Below are positions 17,090 to 25,451 of a stretch of DNA of 64,000 nucleotides, piece after piece; position 1 is the stretch's first letter; each line of letters opens with the position of its first letter. A model generated the notes under the pieces. The model saw only the letters and a program-made list of their open reading frames with translations, was not told the DNA's origin and did no database searches. The stretch is from Streptomyces sp. SDr-06 (GTDB lineage Bacteria; Actinomycetota; Actinomycetes; Streptomycetales; Streptomycetaceae): contig NZ_QOLA01000008.1 in the NCBI RefSeq assembly GCF_003324565.1, positions 124,001 to 188,000 of the forward strand, read 5' to 3'. The translations under genes were made by a program, and so were the position numbers.

Positions 17090-17800
17090 GTGCTGATTGC
17101 CGGGTTCCCCGCCGGGGCCTGGGGGACCAACTGCTACCTGGTCGCCCCCGCCGCAGGCGAGGAATGCGTGATCATCGACCCCGGCCACCAGGCCACCCAG
17201 GGCGTCGAGGAAACGCTGAAGAAGCATCGGCTCAAGCCCGTCGCCGTCGTCCTCACCCACGGCCACATCGACCACTGCGCCTCGGTCGTCCCGGTCTGCG
17301 GAGCCCACGACGTACCCGCCTGGATCCACCCCGACGACCGCTACATGATGAGCGACCCGGAGAAGGCCCTCGGCCGGGCCTTCGGGGCCCAGCTCCTGGG
17401 CGAGCTCACGGTGGGGGAGCCGGACGACGTCAAGGAGCTCACCGACGGCGCCAAGCTGGCGCTGGCCGGGATGGAGCTCACCGTGTCGCACGCGCCCGGC
17501 CATACCAAGGGGTCGGTGACGTTCGGGCTGCCCGAGGCGGAGGACATTCCTCCGATCCTGTTCTCGGGCGACCTGCTCTTCGCCGGCTCCGTCGGACGCA
17601 CCGACCTGCCCGGCGGCAGCCACGCCGAGCTCCTCGAGTCGCTGGGCCGCGTGTGCCTGCCGCTCGACGACTCGACCGTGGTGCTGTCCGGCCACGGCTC
17701 CCAGACGACCATCGGCCAGGAGCGCGCCACCAACCCGTATCTGCGGCAGGTGGCCGCCGGCCAGGGAGAGGGCATCGCCTCTCCCCGACGAGGAATGTGA
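17090..17800 (+). CDS. Metallo-beta-lactamase-fold hydrolase (glyoxalase II-like)
   Basis: A 236-residue hydrolase. The metal site THGHIDHC fits HXHXDH. Further metal ligands are expected in SHAPGHTKGSV and LSGHGSQTTIG. Proteins of this type include glyoxalase II and related thioester hydrolases; the true substrate is not evident. GTG 17090 has GAGGA about five bases upstream and begins the conserved VLIAGFPAGAWGTNCYLV. hisS follows 14 bases later, so the two are probably co-transcribed. Confidence 0.9.
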   Translation: MLIAGFPAGAWGTNCYLVAPAAGEECVIIDPGHQATQGVEETLKKHRLKPVAVVLTHGHIDHCASVVPVCGAHDVPAWIHPDDRYMMSDPEKALGRAFGAQLLGELTVGEPDDVKELTDGAKLALAGMELTVSHAPGHTKGSVTFGLPEAEDIPPILFSGDLLFAGSVGRTDLPGGSHAELLESLGRVCLPLDDSTVVLSGHGSQTTIGQERATNPYLRQVAAGQGEGIASPRRGM

Positions 17801-17814
17801 CGAGAAGCCTCACC

Positions 17815-19077
17815 ATGAGTACCTTCCAGGCCCCCAAGGGCACCTACGACCTGCTCCCGCCGGACTCGGCCACGTTCCTCGCGGTGCGCGAGGCGATCGC
17901 CGCGCCGCTGCGGAACTCCGGCTACGGCTACATCGAGACGCCCGGCTTCGAGAACGTCGAGCTGTTCGCACGCGGTGTCGGCGAGTCCACCGACATCGTC
18001 ACCAAGGAGATGTACGCCTTCGAGACCAAGGGCGGCGACCGGCTCGCCCTCCGCCCCGAGGGCACCGCGTCCGTGCTGCGCGCGGCGCTCGAGGCCAACC
18101 TGCACAAGGCGGGCAACCTCCCGGTCAAGCTCTGGTACTCGGGCTCGTACTACCGCTACGAGCGCCCGCAGAAGGGCCGCTACCGGCACTTCTCGCAGGT
18201 CGGTGCCGAGGCGATCGGCGCGGAGGACCCGGCGCTCGACGCCGAGATGATCATCCTGGCGGACCAGGCCTACCGCTCCCTCGGCCTGCGCGACTTCCGC
18301 ATCCTGCTGAACTCGCTCGGCGACAAGGAGTGCCGCCCGGTGTACCGGGAGGCCCTCCAGGCGTTCCTGGGCGGCCTCGACCTCGACGCGGACACCGTCC
18401 GCCGCGCCGGGATCAACCCGCTGCGGGTGCTCGACGACAAGCGTCCGGACGTGCAGAAGCAGCTGGTCGGCGCTCCGGTGCTGCGTGACTACCTGTGCGA
18501 CGCGTGCAAGGCGTACCACGAGGAGGTGCGCGCCCTGATCACCGCGGCGGGCGTCGCCTTCGAGGACGACGAGAAGCTGGTGCGCGGCCTCGACTACTAC
18601 ACGCGCACGACCTTCGAGTTCGTCCACGACGGTCTGGGCTCGCAGTCCGCGGTCGGCGGCGGCGGTCGCTACGACGGCCTCTCCGAGATGATCGGCGGCC
18701 CCGCGCTGCCGTCGGTGGGCTGGGCGCTCGGCGTCGACCGCACGGTGCTGGCCCTGGAGGCCGAGGGTGTGACCCTCGAACTCCCCTCCACGACCAGCGT
18801 GTTCGCGGTCCCGCTGGGCGAGGAGGCGCGGCGCGTGCTCTTCACCAAGGTCACCGAGCTGCGCCGGGCGGGCATCTCGGCCGACTTCAGCTTCGGCGGC
18901 AAGGGACTGAAGGGCGCCATGAAGAACGCGAACCGTTCCGGCGCCCGCTTCACCCTCGTCGCGGGCGAGCGCGACCTCGCGGAGGGCGTGGTCCAGCTGA
19001 AGGACATGGAGTCCGGGGAGCAGACGCCCATTCCGCTGGACGCCGTCCTGGAAACGGTGCGCGCCCGCCTGGCCTGA
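17815..19077 (+). CDS. hisS: Histidyl-tRNA synthetase
   Basis: A 420-residue class II synthetase. Motif 2 is YRYERPQKGRYRHFSQVG, the histidine loop is LVRGLDYYTRTTFEF, and motif 3 is GGGGRYDGLSEMIGG. The C-terminal anticodon-binding domain is complete. ATG 17815 starts at the standard MSTFQAPKGTYDLLPP. A terminator-like repeat follows 8 bases after the stop. Confidence 0.97.
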   Translation: MSTFQAPKGTYDLLPPDSATFLAVREAIAAPLRNSGYGYIETPGFENVELFARGVGESTDIVTKEMYAFETKGGDRLALRPEGTASVLRAALEANLHKAGNLPVKLWYSGSYYRYERPQKGRYRHFSQVGAEAIGAEDPALDAEMIILADQAYRSLGLRDFRILLNSLGDKECRPVYREALQAFLGGLDLDADTVRRAGINPLRVLDDKRPDVQKQLVGAPVLRDYLCDACKAYHEEVRALITAAGVAFEDDEKLVRGLDYYTRTTFEFVHDGLGSQSAVGGGGRYDGLSEMIGGPALPSVGWALGVDRTVLALEAEGVTLELPSTTSVFAVPLGEEARRVLFTKVTELRRAGISADFSFGGKGLKGAMKNANRSGARFTLVAGERDLAEGVVQLKDMESGEQTPIPLDAVLETVRARLA

Positions 19078-19084
19078 GCCGGTT

Positions 19085-19123
19085 CCGTCCCTCTCCTCCC
19101 GCGGCGCGCGAGGGGAGGGACGG
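19085..19123 (+). terminator. Terminator after hisS
   Basis: CCGTCCCTCTCCTC (19085-19098) pairs with GAGGGGAGGGACGG (19110-19123) with one mismatch; the loop contains further GC pairs. Confidence 0.8.
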
Positions 19124-19171
19124 GAGGATCAGCCCCCCGCGGCCGCGTGCGGAGCCGGCCCGCGACACGCC

Positions 19172-19353
19172 TCAGCCGTCGCGGCGGCCCTTCCACCTGA
19201 AGGTCAGCAGACACAGGACCAGCCCTCCGGCGCACCAGGCGCCGAGCTCGCGCTCTTGCCCGACGGGGGCAGGCTGCTGATCGCGATGCCGACCGCCGTG
19301 ACCTCGCCGTACCGCTTGCGAAGTCCGCGCACATCAACCGCCAGTTCTGTCAT
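19172..19353 (-). pseudogene. ABC transporter remnant: ATPase N-terminus joined to permease C-terminus
   Basis: From ATG 19353 the frame reads MTELAVDVRGLRKRYGEVTA, a typical beginning of an ABC-2 ATPase just before where the Walker A would follow. Then the similarity ends and the frame stops at codon 50. In a second frame, the last part reads GAWCAGGLVLCLLTFRWKGR and ends at TGA 19172-19174, which looks like the final membrane helix and tail of an ABC permease. Walker A, signature and Walker B motifs are absent. The simplest reading is one large internal deletion that fused the two genes. The product cannot be functional. Confidence 0.7.
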
Positions 19354-19500
19354 GGCAAGAGCGTCCCGCGGAGGCGGCCCCTCAGGGACCCCCGTGCGGG
19401 TCTCCTTATGCCCATCGAACGGTGAACAGCGGGTCCGGTGCGGCAGAATGAGGCGGCGGCAGCACAGGCAACCACGATGACGGGATGACGGACCGGCGCT

Positions 19501-20139
19501 ATGACCACAACACTTGACGACGTCTCCTCCGACTCCGGCCATCGCGAGGTGAGCGGCGAGGGGGCGATCGGCGGCAGCCGCGCCTTCGCCTGGCTCCTCG
19601 TGATCACCGGCGTGGCCGGTCTCGTGGCGGCCTGGGTCATCACGCTCGACAAGTTCAAGCTGCTCGAGAACCCGAACTTCGTGCCGGGCTGCAGCCTCAA
19701 CCCGGTCGTGTCCTGCGGCAACATCATGAAGAGCGACCAAGCGGCGGCCTTCGGCTTCCCGAACCCCATGCTGGGTCTGGTCGCGTACGGCATCGTCGTC
19801 TGCGTCGGCATGAGCATCCTGGCGGGCGGCCGCTTCCGCCGCTGGTACTGGCTGACCTTCAACGCGGGCACCCTGTTCGGCGTCGGGTTCGTCAGCTGGC
19901 TCCAGTTCGAGTCGCTGTACCGGATCAACTCGCTGTGCCTGTGGTGCTGCCTGGCCTGGGTCGCCACGATCTTCATGTTCTGGTACGTGACGTCGTTCAA
20001 CCTCCGCAAGGGCCTGCTGCCCGCGCCGCGCTGGGCGAAGAACTTCCTGTCCGAGTTCACCTGGGTGCTGCCGGTGCTGCACGTGGGGATCATCGGCATG
20101 CTGATCCTGACCCGCTGGTGGGACTTCTGGACCAGCTGA
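19501..20139 (+). CDS. Vitamin K epoxide reductase (VKOR)-family membrane protein
   Basis: A 212-residue protein with four to five membrane helices. The VKOR loop cysteines are in GCSLNPVVSCGNIM and the active-site CXXC is in NSLCLWCCLAW (LCLWC). Bacterial VKOR proteins reoxidise DsbA-like thiol oxidases using quinone, so a role in disulfide formation outside the membrane is likely. The start at ATG 19501 lacks a strong ribosome site; CAGAAT at 19443-19448 may be a -10 element. No DsbA gene is adjacent. Confidence 0.88.
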   Translation: MTTTLDDVSSDSGHREVSGEGAIGGSRAFAWLLVITGVAGLVAAWVITLDKFKLLENPNFVPGCSLNPVVSCGNIMKSDQAAAFGFPNPMLGLVAYGIVVCVGMSILAGGRFRRWYWLTFNAGTLFGVGFVSWLQFESLYRINSLCLWCCLAWVATIFMFWYVTSFNLRKGLLPAPRWAKNFLSEFTWVLPVLHVGIIGMLILTRWWDFWTS

Positions 20140-20165
20140 CCGGCGTTCTCCCAGGCCGGAGGGCG

Positions 20166-20188
20166 TTGTCAGTGGGGTGACATAGGGT
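20166..20188 (+). promoter_or_regulatory. RecA-NDp (PafBC-type) DNA-damage promoter of rarA
   Basis: TTGTCAGTG (20166-20174), eight bases, TAGGGT (20183-20188): an exact fit to TTGTCRGTG-N8-TAnnnT. The expected start of transcription is close to GTG 20196, so the mRNA may be leaderless. Confidence 0.78.
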
Positions 20189-20195
20189 CGTGAGC

Positions 20196-21551
20196 GTGGA
20201 ACCCGACCTGTTCACCGCAGCCGCAGAGGACCGCCAGGAGAAAGACCCTGCGGGCAGCCCTCTGGCCGTACGGATGCGCCCGCGCGTCCTCGACGAGGTG
20301 GTCGGCCAGCAGCACCTCCTCAAGCAGGGCTCGCCGCTGCGGCGCCTGGTGGGGGAGGGCGCCGGCGGGCCGGCCGGCCCGTCCTCGGTGATCCTGTGGG
20401 GCCCGCCGGGCACCGGCAAGACGACGCTCGCGTACGTGGTGTCCAAGGCCACCAACAAGCGGTTCGTCGAGCTCTCGGCGATCACCGCCGGGGTGAAGGA
20501 GGTGCGCGCGGTCATCGACGGCGCGCGCCGCGCCATCGGCGGCTTCGGCAAGGAGACCGTCCTCTTCCTCGACGAGATCCACCGCTTCTCCAAGGCCCAG
20601 CAGGACTCCCTGCTCCCGGCGGTCGAGAACCGCTGGGTGACCCTGATCGCGGCGACGACGGAGAACCCGTACTTCTCGGTGATCTCCCCGCTGCTCTCGC
20701 GCTCCCTGCTGCTCACCCTCGAACCGCTCACGGACGACGACCTGCGAGCCCTGGTCCAGCGGGCGCTCACGGAGGAGCGGGGCCTGGGCGGAGCGGTCAC
20801 GCTGCCCGCGGACGCCGAGGCGCACCTGCTGCGCATCGCGGGCGGCGACGCCCGGCGGGCGCTCACCGCCCTGGAGGCGGGGGCCGGTTCGGCGCTCGCC
20901 AAGTCGGAGCGGGAGATCACGCTCCAGACGCTGGAGGAGACGGTCGACCGGGCGGCCGTGAAGTACGACAAGGGCGGCGACCAGCACTACGACGTGGCGA
21001 GCGCGCTGATCAAGTCGATCCGCGGTTCGGACGTGGACGCGGCCCTGCACTATCTGGCCCGGATGATCGAGGCGGGCGAGGATCCGCGCTTCATCGCCCG
21101 GCGCCTGATCATCTCCGCGAGCGAGGACATCGGCCTGGCCGACCCGACGGCGCTGCCCACGGCGGTGGCCGCGGCTCAGGCGGTGGCCCTGATCGGCTTC
21201 CCCGAGGCCGCCCTGACCCTGAGCCACGCCACGATCGCGCTGGCGCTCGCCCCGAAGTCCAACTCGGCGACGACGGCCATCGCCGCCGCGATGGAGGACG
21301 TGCGCAAGGGCCTGGCGGGCCCCGTCCCGCCGCACCTGCGGGACGGCCACTACAAGGGCGCGGCCAAACTGGGCCACGCGCAGGGCTATGTCTACCCGCA
21401 CGACGTGCCGGGCGCGATCGCCTCCCAGCAGTACGCCCCGGACGCGGTGGCGGACCGGCGCTACTACGAGCCGACCCGCTACGGGGCCGAGGCGCGGTAC
21501 GCGGACGTGGTGGAGAAGGTGCGCGAGCGTCTGGGCCGGGCCCCGGAGTAG
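20196..21551 (+). CDS. rarA: Replication-associated recombination ATPase RarA (MgsA)
   Basis: A 451-residue AAA+ ATPase related to clamp loaders that acts at stalled forks. Walker A is GPPGTGKTTLAY, Walker B is VLFLDEIHRFSKAQQD, and the sensor region ATTENPYFSVISPLLSRS is diagnostic for RarA/MgsA/WRNIP1. The C-terminal tetramerisation segment (YDVASALIKSIRGSDVDAALHYLARMIEAGEDPRFIARRL) is intact. GTG 20196 begins VEPDLFTAAAEDRQ and matches the expected leaderless start; GTG 20190 is the alternative. Its damage-type promoter fits the function. Confidence 0.93.
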   Translation: MEPDLFTAAAEDRQEKDPAGSPLAVRMRPRVLDEVVGQQHLLKQGSPLRRLVGEGAGGPAGPSSVILWGPPGTGKTTLAYVVSKATNKRFVELSAITAGVKEVRAVIDGARRAIGGFGKETVLFLDEIHRFSKAQQDSLLPAVENRWVTLIAATTENPYFSVISPLLSRSLLLTLEPLTDDDLRALVQRALTEERGLGGAVTLPADAEAHLLRIAGGDARRALTALEAGAGSALAKSEREITLQTLEETVDRAAVKYDKGGDQHYDVASALIKSIRGSDVDAALHYLARMIEAGEDPRFIARRLIISASEDIGLADPTALPTAVAAAQAVALIGFPEAALTLSHATIALALAPKSNSATTAIAAAMEDVRKGLAGPVPPHLRDGHYKGAAKLGHAQGYVYPHDVPGAIASQQYAPDAVADRRYYEPTRYGAEARYADVVEKVRERLGRAPE

Positions 21552-21557
21552 CGCGCC

Positions 21558-22416
21558 CTAGTCGGCCGCCGCCTCGAAGAGCCGGTGCATCGCCCGGCGC
21601 AGGGCCGCGAGGTCGTCCACCGGCTCGGGGAAGTCGAAGCGCGCGTCGAAGGTGTGGCCGTCGGTCCGGCCGAAGCGCACCCGCAGTCCGAAGCGGTCGA
21701 GCGCCAGCGGGGTGACGCTTGCCACGCCCTCCCGCCCCACGAGCCCGCACAGCAGGCCGAGCTGCTGGCCGTGGGCGGAGGCGAGGTGCTGGAGGAGCTC
21801 GGTCTCGTGCCGTACGAGCGGATCGGGCGCCGCCTTCGCGAACTCCTCGACGTCCACCGCGGCGGCGCCCCAGAGGTCGTCCAGGTACACGTCGCCGACG
21901 TCGAGGCGGAGCGTCGTGTGGCCGGGGCCCGCCTGGCCGGGCACCTGGGTCAGCCGGCCGGAGACCCAGGCGCGGCCCCGGATACGGTGGGGGACGGACA
22001 CCGGTGCCACATCCGTGAGCTCCAGCACCGCCCGGACGCCGTCGTCCTGCGCGTGGGTGGCGGCCCGTACGGCCGGGGATCCGGTGGGCAGGACCAGGAA
22101 GAGGTCGCCGCCGGGGCCGACACTGCGGACGTCGGCCATCAGCTGCTCCGGGTGGGCCCCCCACGGGGCCGGGTACGAGCAGCACCGCCGAGCAGGTACT
22201 ATGTACGAGAGTTCGTGTGCGCTCGGCTGCTGACGGCATCCGCGCGATTTCAAGTCCGCTGGGACGCGGCTGACCACGATCTGATCGGACCTCCGTCACG
22301 TGCCCGGCCCCATGCTTCGACTGGGGGCCGGTGGAGTCGGCCTCCCGCGCAAGCGGCGTCTGGCCGACCTTCTTCGTGCTGTCCGTGATGTGACTGGTGT
22401 TCCCCGGACGCGACAT
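21558..22416 (-). pseudogene. DUF2470 family protein, broken by a frameshift
   Basis: The C-terminal two thirds (MADVRSVGPGGDLFLVLPTG onward, ending at 21558) are a DUF2470 protein, related to heme-utilisation/FMN-binding split-barrel proteins. The N-terminal part of the domain (SAAERTRTLVHSTCSAVLLV) lies in another frame, running from ATG 22416 (AAGGAG at -11, best ribosome site) or ATG 22239. The frames switch at a run of six C on the plus strand (22157-22162). Removing one base gives a continuous VPGPVGAHPEQLMADVR. So this is either a real one-base insertion or a sequencing error. The iron box upstream suggests iron control. Confidence 0.7.
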
Positions 22417-22430
22417 GCGATCTCCTTGAG

Positions 22431-22449
22431 TAAGGTGAGCCTAACCTAA
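22431..22449. promoter_or_regulatory. Iron box (DmdR/IdeR/DtxR type) between DUF2470 gene and rpsD
   Basis: The minus strand reads TTAGGTTAGGCTCACCTTA, 17 of 19 positions identical to the DtxR-family consensus TTAGGTTAGGCTAACCTAA. It abuts the ribosome site of the ATG at 22416 on the minus strand, and lies 24 bases before rpsD on the plus strand. TAGGCT inside it may serve as a minus-strand -10. Repression in iron sufficiency is inferred from the family. Confidence 0.8.
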
Positions 22450-22473
22450 CCCAACCATGGAGGTTTGGAGAAC

Positions 22474-23088
22474 GTGCCTAACCAGTCGCGTCCCAAGGTC
22501 AAGAAGTCTCGTGCGCTCGGCATCGCGCTGACGCCGAAGGCCGTCAAGTACTTCGAGGCCCGCCCCTACCCGCCGGGCGAGCACGGCCGTGGCCGCAAGC
22601 AGAACTCGGACTACAAGGTCCGTCTGCTCGAGAAGCAGCGTCTGCGCGCCCAGTACGACATCAGCGAGCGCCAGATGGCGCGTGCCTACGACCGCGCCAA
22701 GAAGGCCGAGGGCAAGACGGGCGAGGCGCTGGTCGTCGAGCTCGAGCGTCGCCTCGACGCCCTGGTCCTGCGTTCGGGCATCGCCCGCACCATCTACCAG
22801 GCCCGCCAGATGGTCGTGCACGGTCACATCCAGGTCAACGGTGGCAAGGTCGACAAGCCGTCGTTCCGCGTCCGTCCCGACGACGTCGTGACGGTCCGCG
22901 AGCGCAGCCGCGAGAAGGTCCCCTTCCAGGTCGCCCGCGAGGGTGGCTACGCCGGCGAGGGCGAGACCCCGCGCTACCTCCAGGTGAACCTGAAGGCCCT
23001 GGCCTTCCGCCTGGACCGCGACCCGAACCGCAAGGAAATCCCGGTCATCTGCGACGAGCAGCTCGTCGTCGAGTACTACGCCCGCTGA
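22474..23088 (+). CDS. rpsD: 30S ribosomal protein S4
   Basis: A 204-residue primary 16S rRNA-binding protein. The S4 RNA-binding domain is RRLDALVLRSGIARTIYQAR followed by MVVHGHIQVNGGKVDKPSF. The N-terminus lacks the Zn-binding cysteines, so this is the zinc-independent form. GTG 22474 is chosen (VPNQSRPKVKKSRALG); GGAGG at 22459-22463 is the ribosome site. As usual in Streptomyces, the gene stands alone rather than in the rpoA operon. Confidence 0.97.
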   Translation: MPNQSRPKVKKSRALGIALTPKAVKYFEARPYPPGEHGRGRKQNSDYKVRLLEKQRLRAQYDISERQMARAYDRAKKAEGKTGEALVVELERRLDALVLRSGIARTIYQARQMVVHGHIQVNGGKVDKPSFRVRPDDVVTVRERSREKVPFQVAREGGYAGEGETPRYLQVNLKALAFRLDRDPNRKEIPVICDEQLVVEYYAR

Positions 23089-23109
23089 TCCAGGCGTAGC
23101 ACCGGAGCC

Positions 23110-25269
23110 TCAGCGCTTCAGCCCGCCGTCGCCCCGCTCCGCATGGAGCGGGAGGCGGCGGGCTTCCGTGTGTCCGGGCCCCTCGTGCGGCTGCCCCTCG
23201 ACCGCGGCCGTCAACTCCCGTACGCCGCCGCCCTCGTGGCCCAGCGCTCGCGCCACCGCGGCCGCCGTGTCCAGCCGGGTGCCGCCGCGCCGGTGCTCCT
23301 CGTAGGCCACGTCGCCGAGCCGCGCGCGGGTCCGCTCCTCGCAGAGCACGTGCGCGGCGTAGAAGTAGGCCGAGCCGAACAGCGGCAGCCCCACCGACGG
23401 CCAGATCCGCTCGGCCGCTCCCTGGAGCACGGCCGCCTCCGCCGGATCCCCGGTGTCCACCTCGACGAGCGCCAGCATCTCCAGGGTGAGCACCGTGCCC
23501 ACCAGATCGTGGAAGGCGTGGCTGACCGCGAGGGTCTCCCGCAGCAGGCCGCGCGCGCGGTCCGGGTCGCCGCCGTGCCAGGCCGCGTACGCCAGGACGT
23601 ACAGCGCGTAGGCGCGGGCCCAGCGCTCGCCGTGGTCCTCGCAGACCCGCACCACCTGCTCGCAGACCGAGACCGCCTCGTCGAGCCGGCCCCGGAAGCC
23701 CACCGCCATCGCCATCTCGACCTGCCCCATCAGCACGTTGCAGTTGAGCTCGCCGACCTCGTCGTACCCGCGCAGCGCCGTGCGCAGCAGCTCCTCGGCG
23801 CGCGGCATGTCGTCGGTGACCAGGGCCAGGCAGCCGGTGCGGTGCACCGCGTAGGCCGCGGCCACCGCGTCGCCCAGCGACTCGGCCTCCTCGCGGCACT
23901 CCTGGAGCGCCGCGATCGCCGCCACCGCGTCGCCCTGGAGAACGGCGACATAGCCGAGCACCCACAGCGCCTTGAGGCGTGAACGGTCGTGCTCGCTCTC
24001 GACGTCCAGGACCTGGGCCAGCCAGTGCCGCCCCTCCGCCAGGCGCCCGCAGCCGGCCCAGTAGAACCAGAGCGTTCCCGCCAGGTGCTGGGCCAGGTGC
24101 GTGTCCTCGGGGCAGCCGAGCGAGAACTCCATCGCGGCGCGCAGATTGGCCAGTTCGCTCTCCACACGGACGGCCACCTCGGCCTGGCGGGGGCTGAACC
24201 AGTCCAGTTCGCACCAGGTGGCGAGCCCCAGGTACCAGTCGCGGTGGCGCCGGTGCAGCCGGTCCGCGTCCCCCGTCCCCGTCAGCCACTCGGCGCCGTA
24301 CGCGCGGACCGTGTCAAGGAGCCGGTAGCGGACCCCGCAGGGGCCGTCGTCGCGCACCACGAGGGACTGGTCGATCAGTTCGCCGAGGACGTCGAGGACC
24401 TCGTCCTGCGGCAGATCGGGGCCCACGCAGATGTACTCGACGGCCTCCAGGTCGAAGGAGCCGGCGAACACCGAGAGCCGCGCCCACAGCAGCCGCTGGG
24501 CCGGTGTGCACAGCTCATGGCTCCAGCCGATGGTCGTGCGCAGCGTCTGGTGGCGCGGCAGCGCCGCCCGCCCGCCACCGGTGAGAAGGCGGAACCGGTC
24601 GTCGAGCCGGTACAGCAACTGCTCCACCGAGAGGGTGCCGAGCCGGCCCGCCGCCAGCTCCAGGGCCAGCGGAATCCCGTCCAGGCGGCGGCACAGCTCG
24701 GCGGCCGCCTCCTCGTGCTCCTCGGCCAAACGCTCGCCGCCCCGGGCGTCGGCGCCGCGCTCCGTGAAGAGCCGCAGCGCGTCCTCGTCGTTCAACGGCG
24801 CAAGCGGGAACACCCGCTCGCCGTCGATCCTGAGCGGCAGCCGCCCCGCGGCGAGCACGCTCAGGCCGGGGCAGCCGCGCAGCAGCTCCCGTAAGAGTCC
24901 GGCGCAGGCGTCCACCAGCTGCTCGAACCCGTCGACCACCAGCAGGACCCGGCGCTCCCCGAGGTGGTCGAGCAGCAGTCGGCGCGGGGGTCTCGCGGTG
25001 TGGTCGGTCAGGCCGAGCGCCTCGACGACCGCGTGGTCGAGCAGGCCGGGATCCGTCAGCGCGGACAGCTCGACCAGTCGGACACCGTCGCAGTACCGTT
25101 CCTGCTCCACCGCGGTGGCGGCGGCGCGCAGGGCGAAGCGGGTCTTGCCGACGCCTCCGACGCCGGTCACGGTGACCATGCGTCCCTCGCTGAGCAGTCG
25201 GCCCAGGCGGTCCAGTTCTCGGTCTCGCCCGATGAAACGGTTCAACTCTGCGGGCAGATGGGAGCGCAT
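23110..25269 (-). CDS. STAND-type ATPase with TPR-like repeats (AfsR/LuxR-like, no DNA-binding domain)
   Basis: A 719-residue signal-transduction NTPase. Walker A GVGGVGKT is at residues 36-43, Walker B-like RRVLLVVDGFE at about 107-117, and LDGIPLALELAAGRLG is the conserved GxP segment. The C-terminal half has helical repeats (ARAYALYVLAYAAWHGGDPDRARGLLRETL). Relatives usually carry an N-terminal SARP domain or a C-terminal LuxR HTH; neither is visible here, so direct DNA binding is doubtful. ATG 25269 is assumed; TTG 25308 in frame is possible. The trigger and partner are unknown. Confidence 0.85.
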   Translation of the reverse strand: MRSHLPAELNRFIGRDRELDRLGRLLSEGRMVTVTGVGGVGKTRFALRAAATAVEQERYCDGVRLVELSALTDPGLLDHAVVEALGLTDHTARPPRRLLLDHLGERRVLLVVDGFEQLVDACAGLLRELLRGCPGLSVLAAGRLPLRIDGERVFPLAPLNDEDALRLFTERGADARGGERLAEEHEEAAAELCRRLDGIPLALELAAGRLGTLSVEQLLYRLDDRFRLLTGGGRAALPRHQTLRTTIGWSHELCTPAQRLLWARLSVFAGSFDLEAVEYICVGPDLPQDEVLDVLGELIDQSLVVRDDGPCGVRYRLLDTVRAYGAEWLTGTGDADRLHRRHRDWYLGLATWCELDWFSPRQAEVAVRVESELANLRAAMEFSLGCPEDTHLAQHLAGTLWFYWAGCGRLAEGRHWLAQVLDVESEHDRSRLKALWVLGYVAVLQGDAVAAIAALQECREEAESLGDAVAAAYAVHRTGCLALVTDDMPRAEELLRTALRGYDEVGELNCNVLMGQVEMAMAVGFRGRLDEAVSVCEQVVRVCEDHGERWARAYALYVLAYAAWHGGDPDRARGLLRETLAVSHAFHDLVGTVLTLEMLALVEVDTGDPAEAAVLQGAAERIWPSVGLPLFGSAYFYAAHVLCEERTRARLGDVAYEEHRRGGTRLDTAAAVARALGHEGGGVRELTAAVEGQPHEGPGHTEARRLPLHAERGDGGLKR
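23120..23164 (+). terminator. Terminator of rpsD inside the end of the STAND gene
   Basis: Nested inverted repeats: AGCCCGCCG/CGGCGGGCT outside and CCCGCTCC/GGAGCGGG inside with a GCAT loop. It begins 32 bases after the rpsD stop and lies within the last codons of the convergent gene. Confidence 0.75.
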
Positions 25270-25393
25270 GGAACACGCAGCGTACTCAAGGGCATGCACT
25301 GCGTACAATCGGGTTGCGCAACTCCGCTTGTGGCGGCCCGGAACGCGGTGCGGGAAGCCATCCCCGGCGCGATAGGCTCGGAGGACACCTTTT

Positions 25394-25420
25394 TCGAGGT
25401 TGTCGAGGTTGTCGAGGTTT
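25394..25420. repeat. Three tandem copies of TCGAGGTT(G/T)
   Basis: Three nine-base units follow one another between a likely -10 element (TAGGCT, 25373-25378) and the start of the DUF948 gene. They would fall in its mRNA leader. Function is unknown. Confidence 0.6.
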
Positions 25421-25451
25421 CGGTTCCGACGGGTTGCGGGGAGCGGTGCAA

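Noticed and set aside
20166..20188. Ordinary principal-sigma promoter TTGTCA-TAGGGT
   Set aside because: The gap between the two elements is 11 bases, too short for a normal -35/-10 pair; it fits the damage promoter layout instead.
23143..24894. Plus-strand open frames across the STAND ATPase
   Set aside because: They lack motifs, while the minus strand has Walker A, Walker B and repeat regions.
25394..25420. CRISPR-like array
   Set aside because: Nine-base units without spacers are too short, and no cas genes are present.
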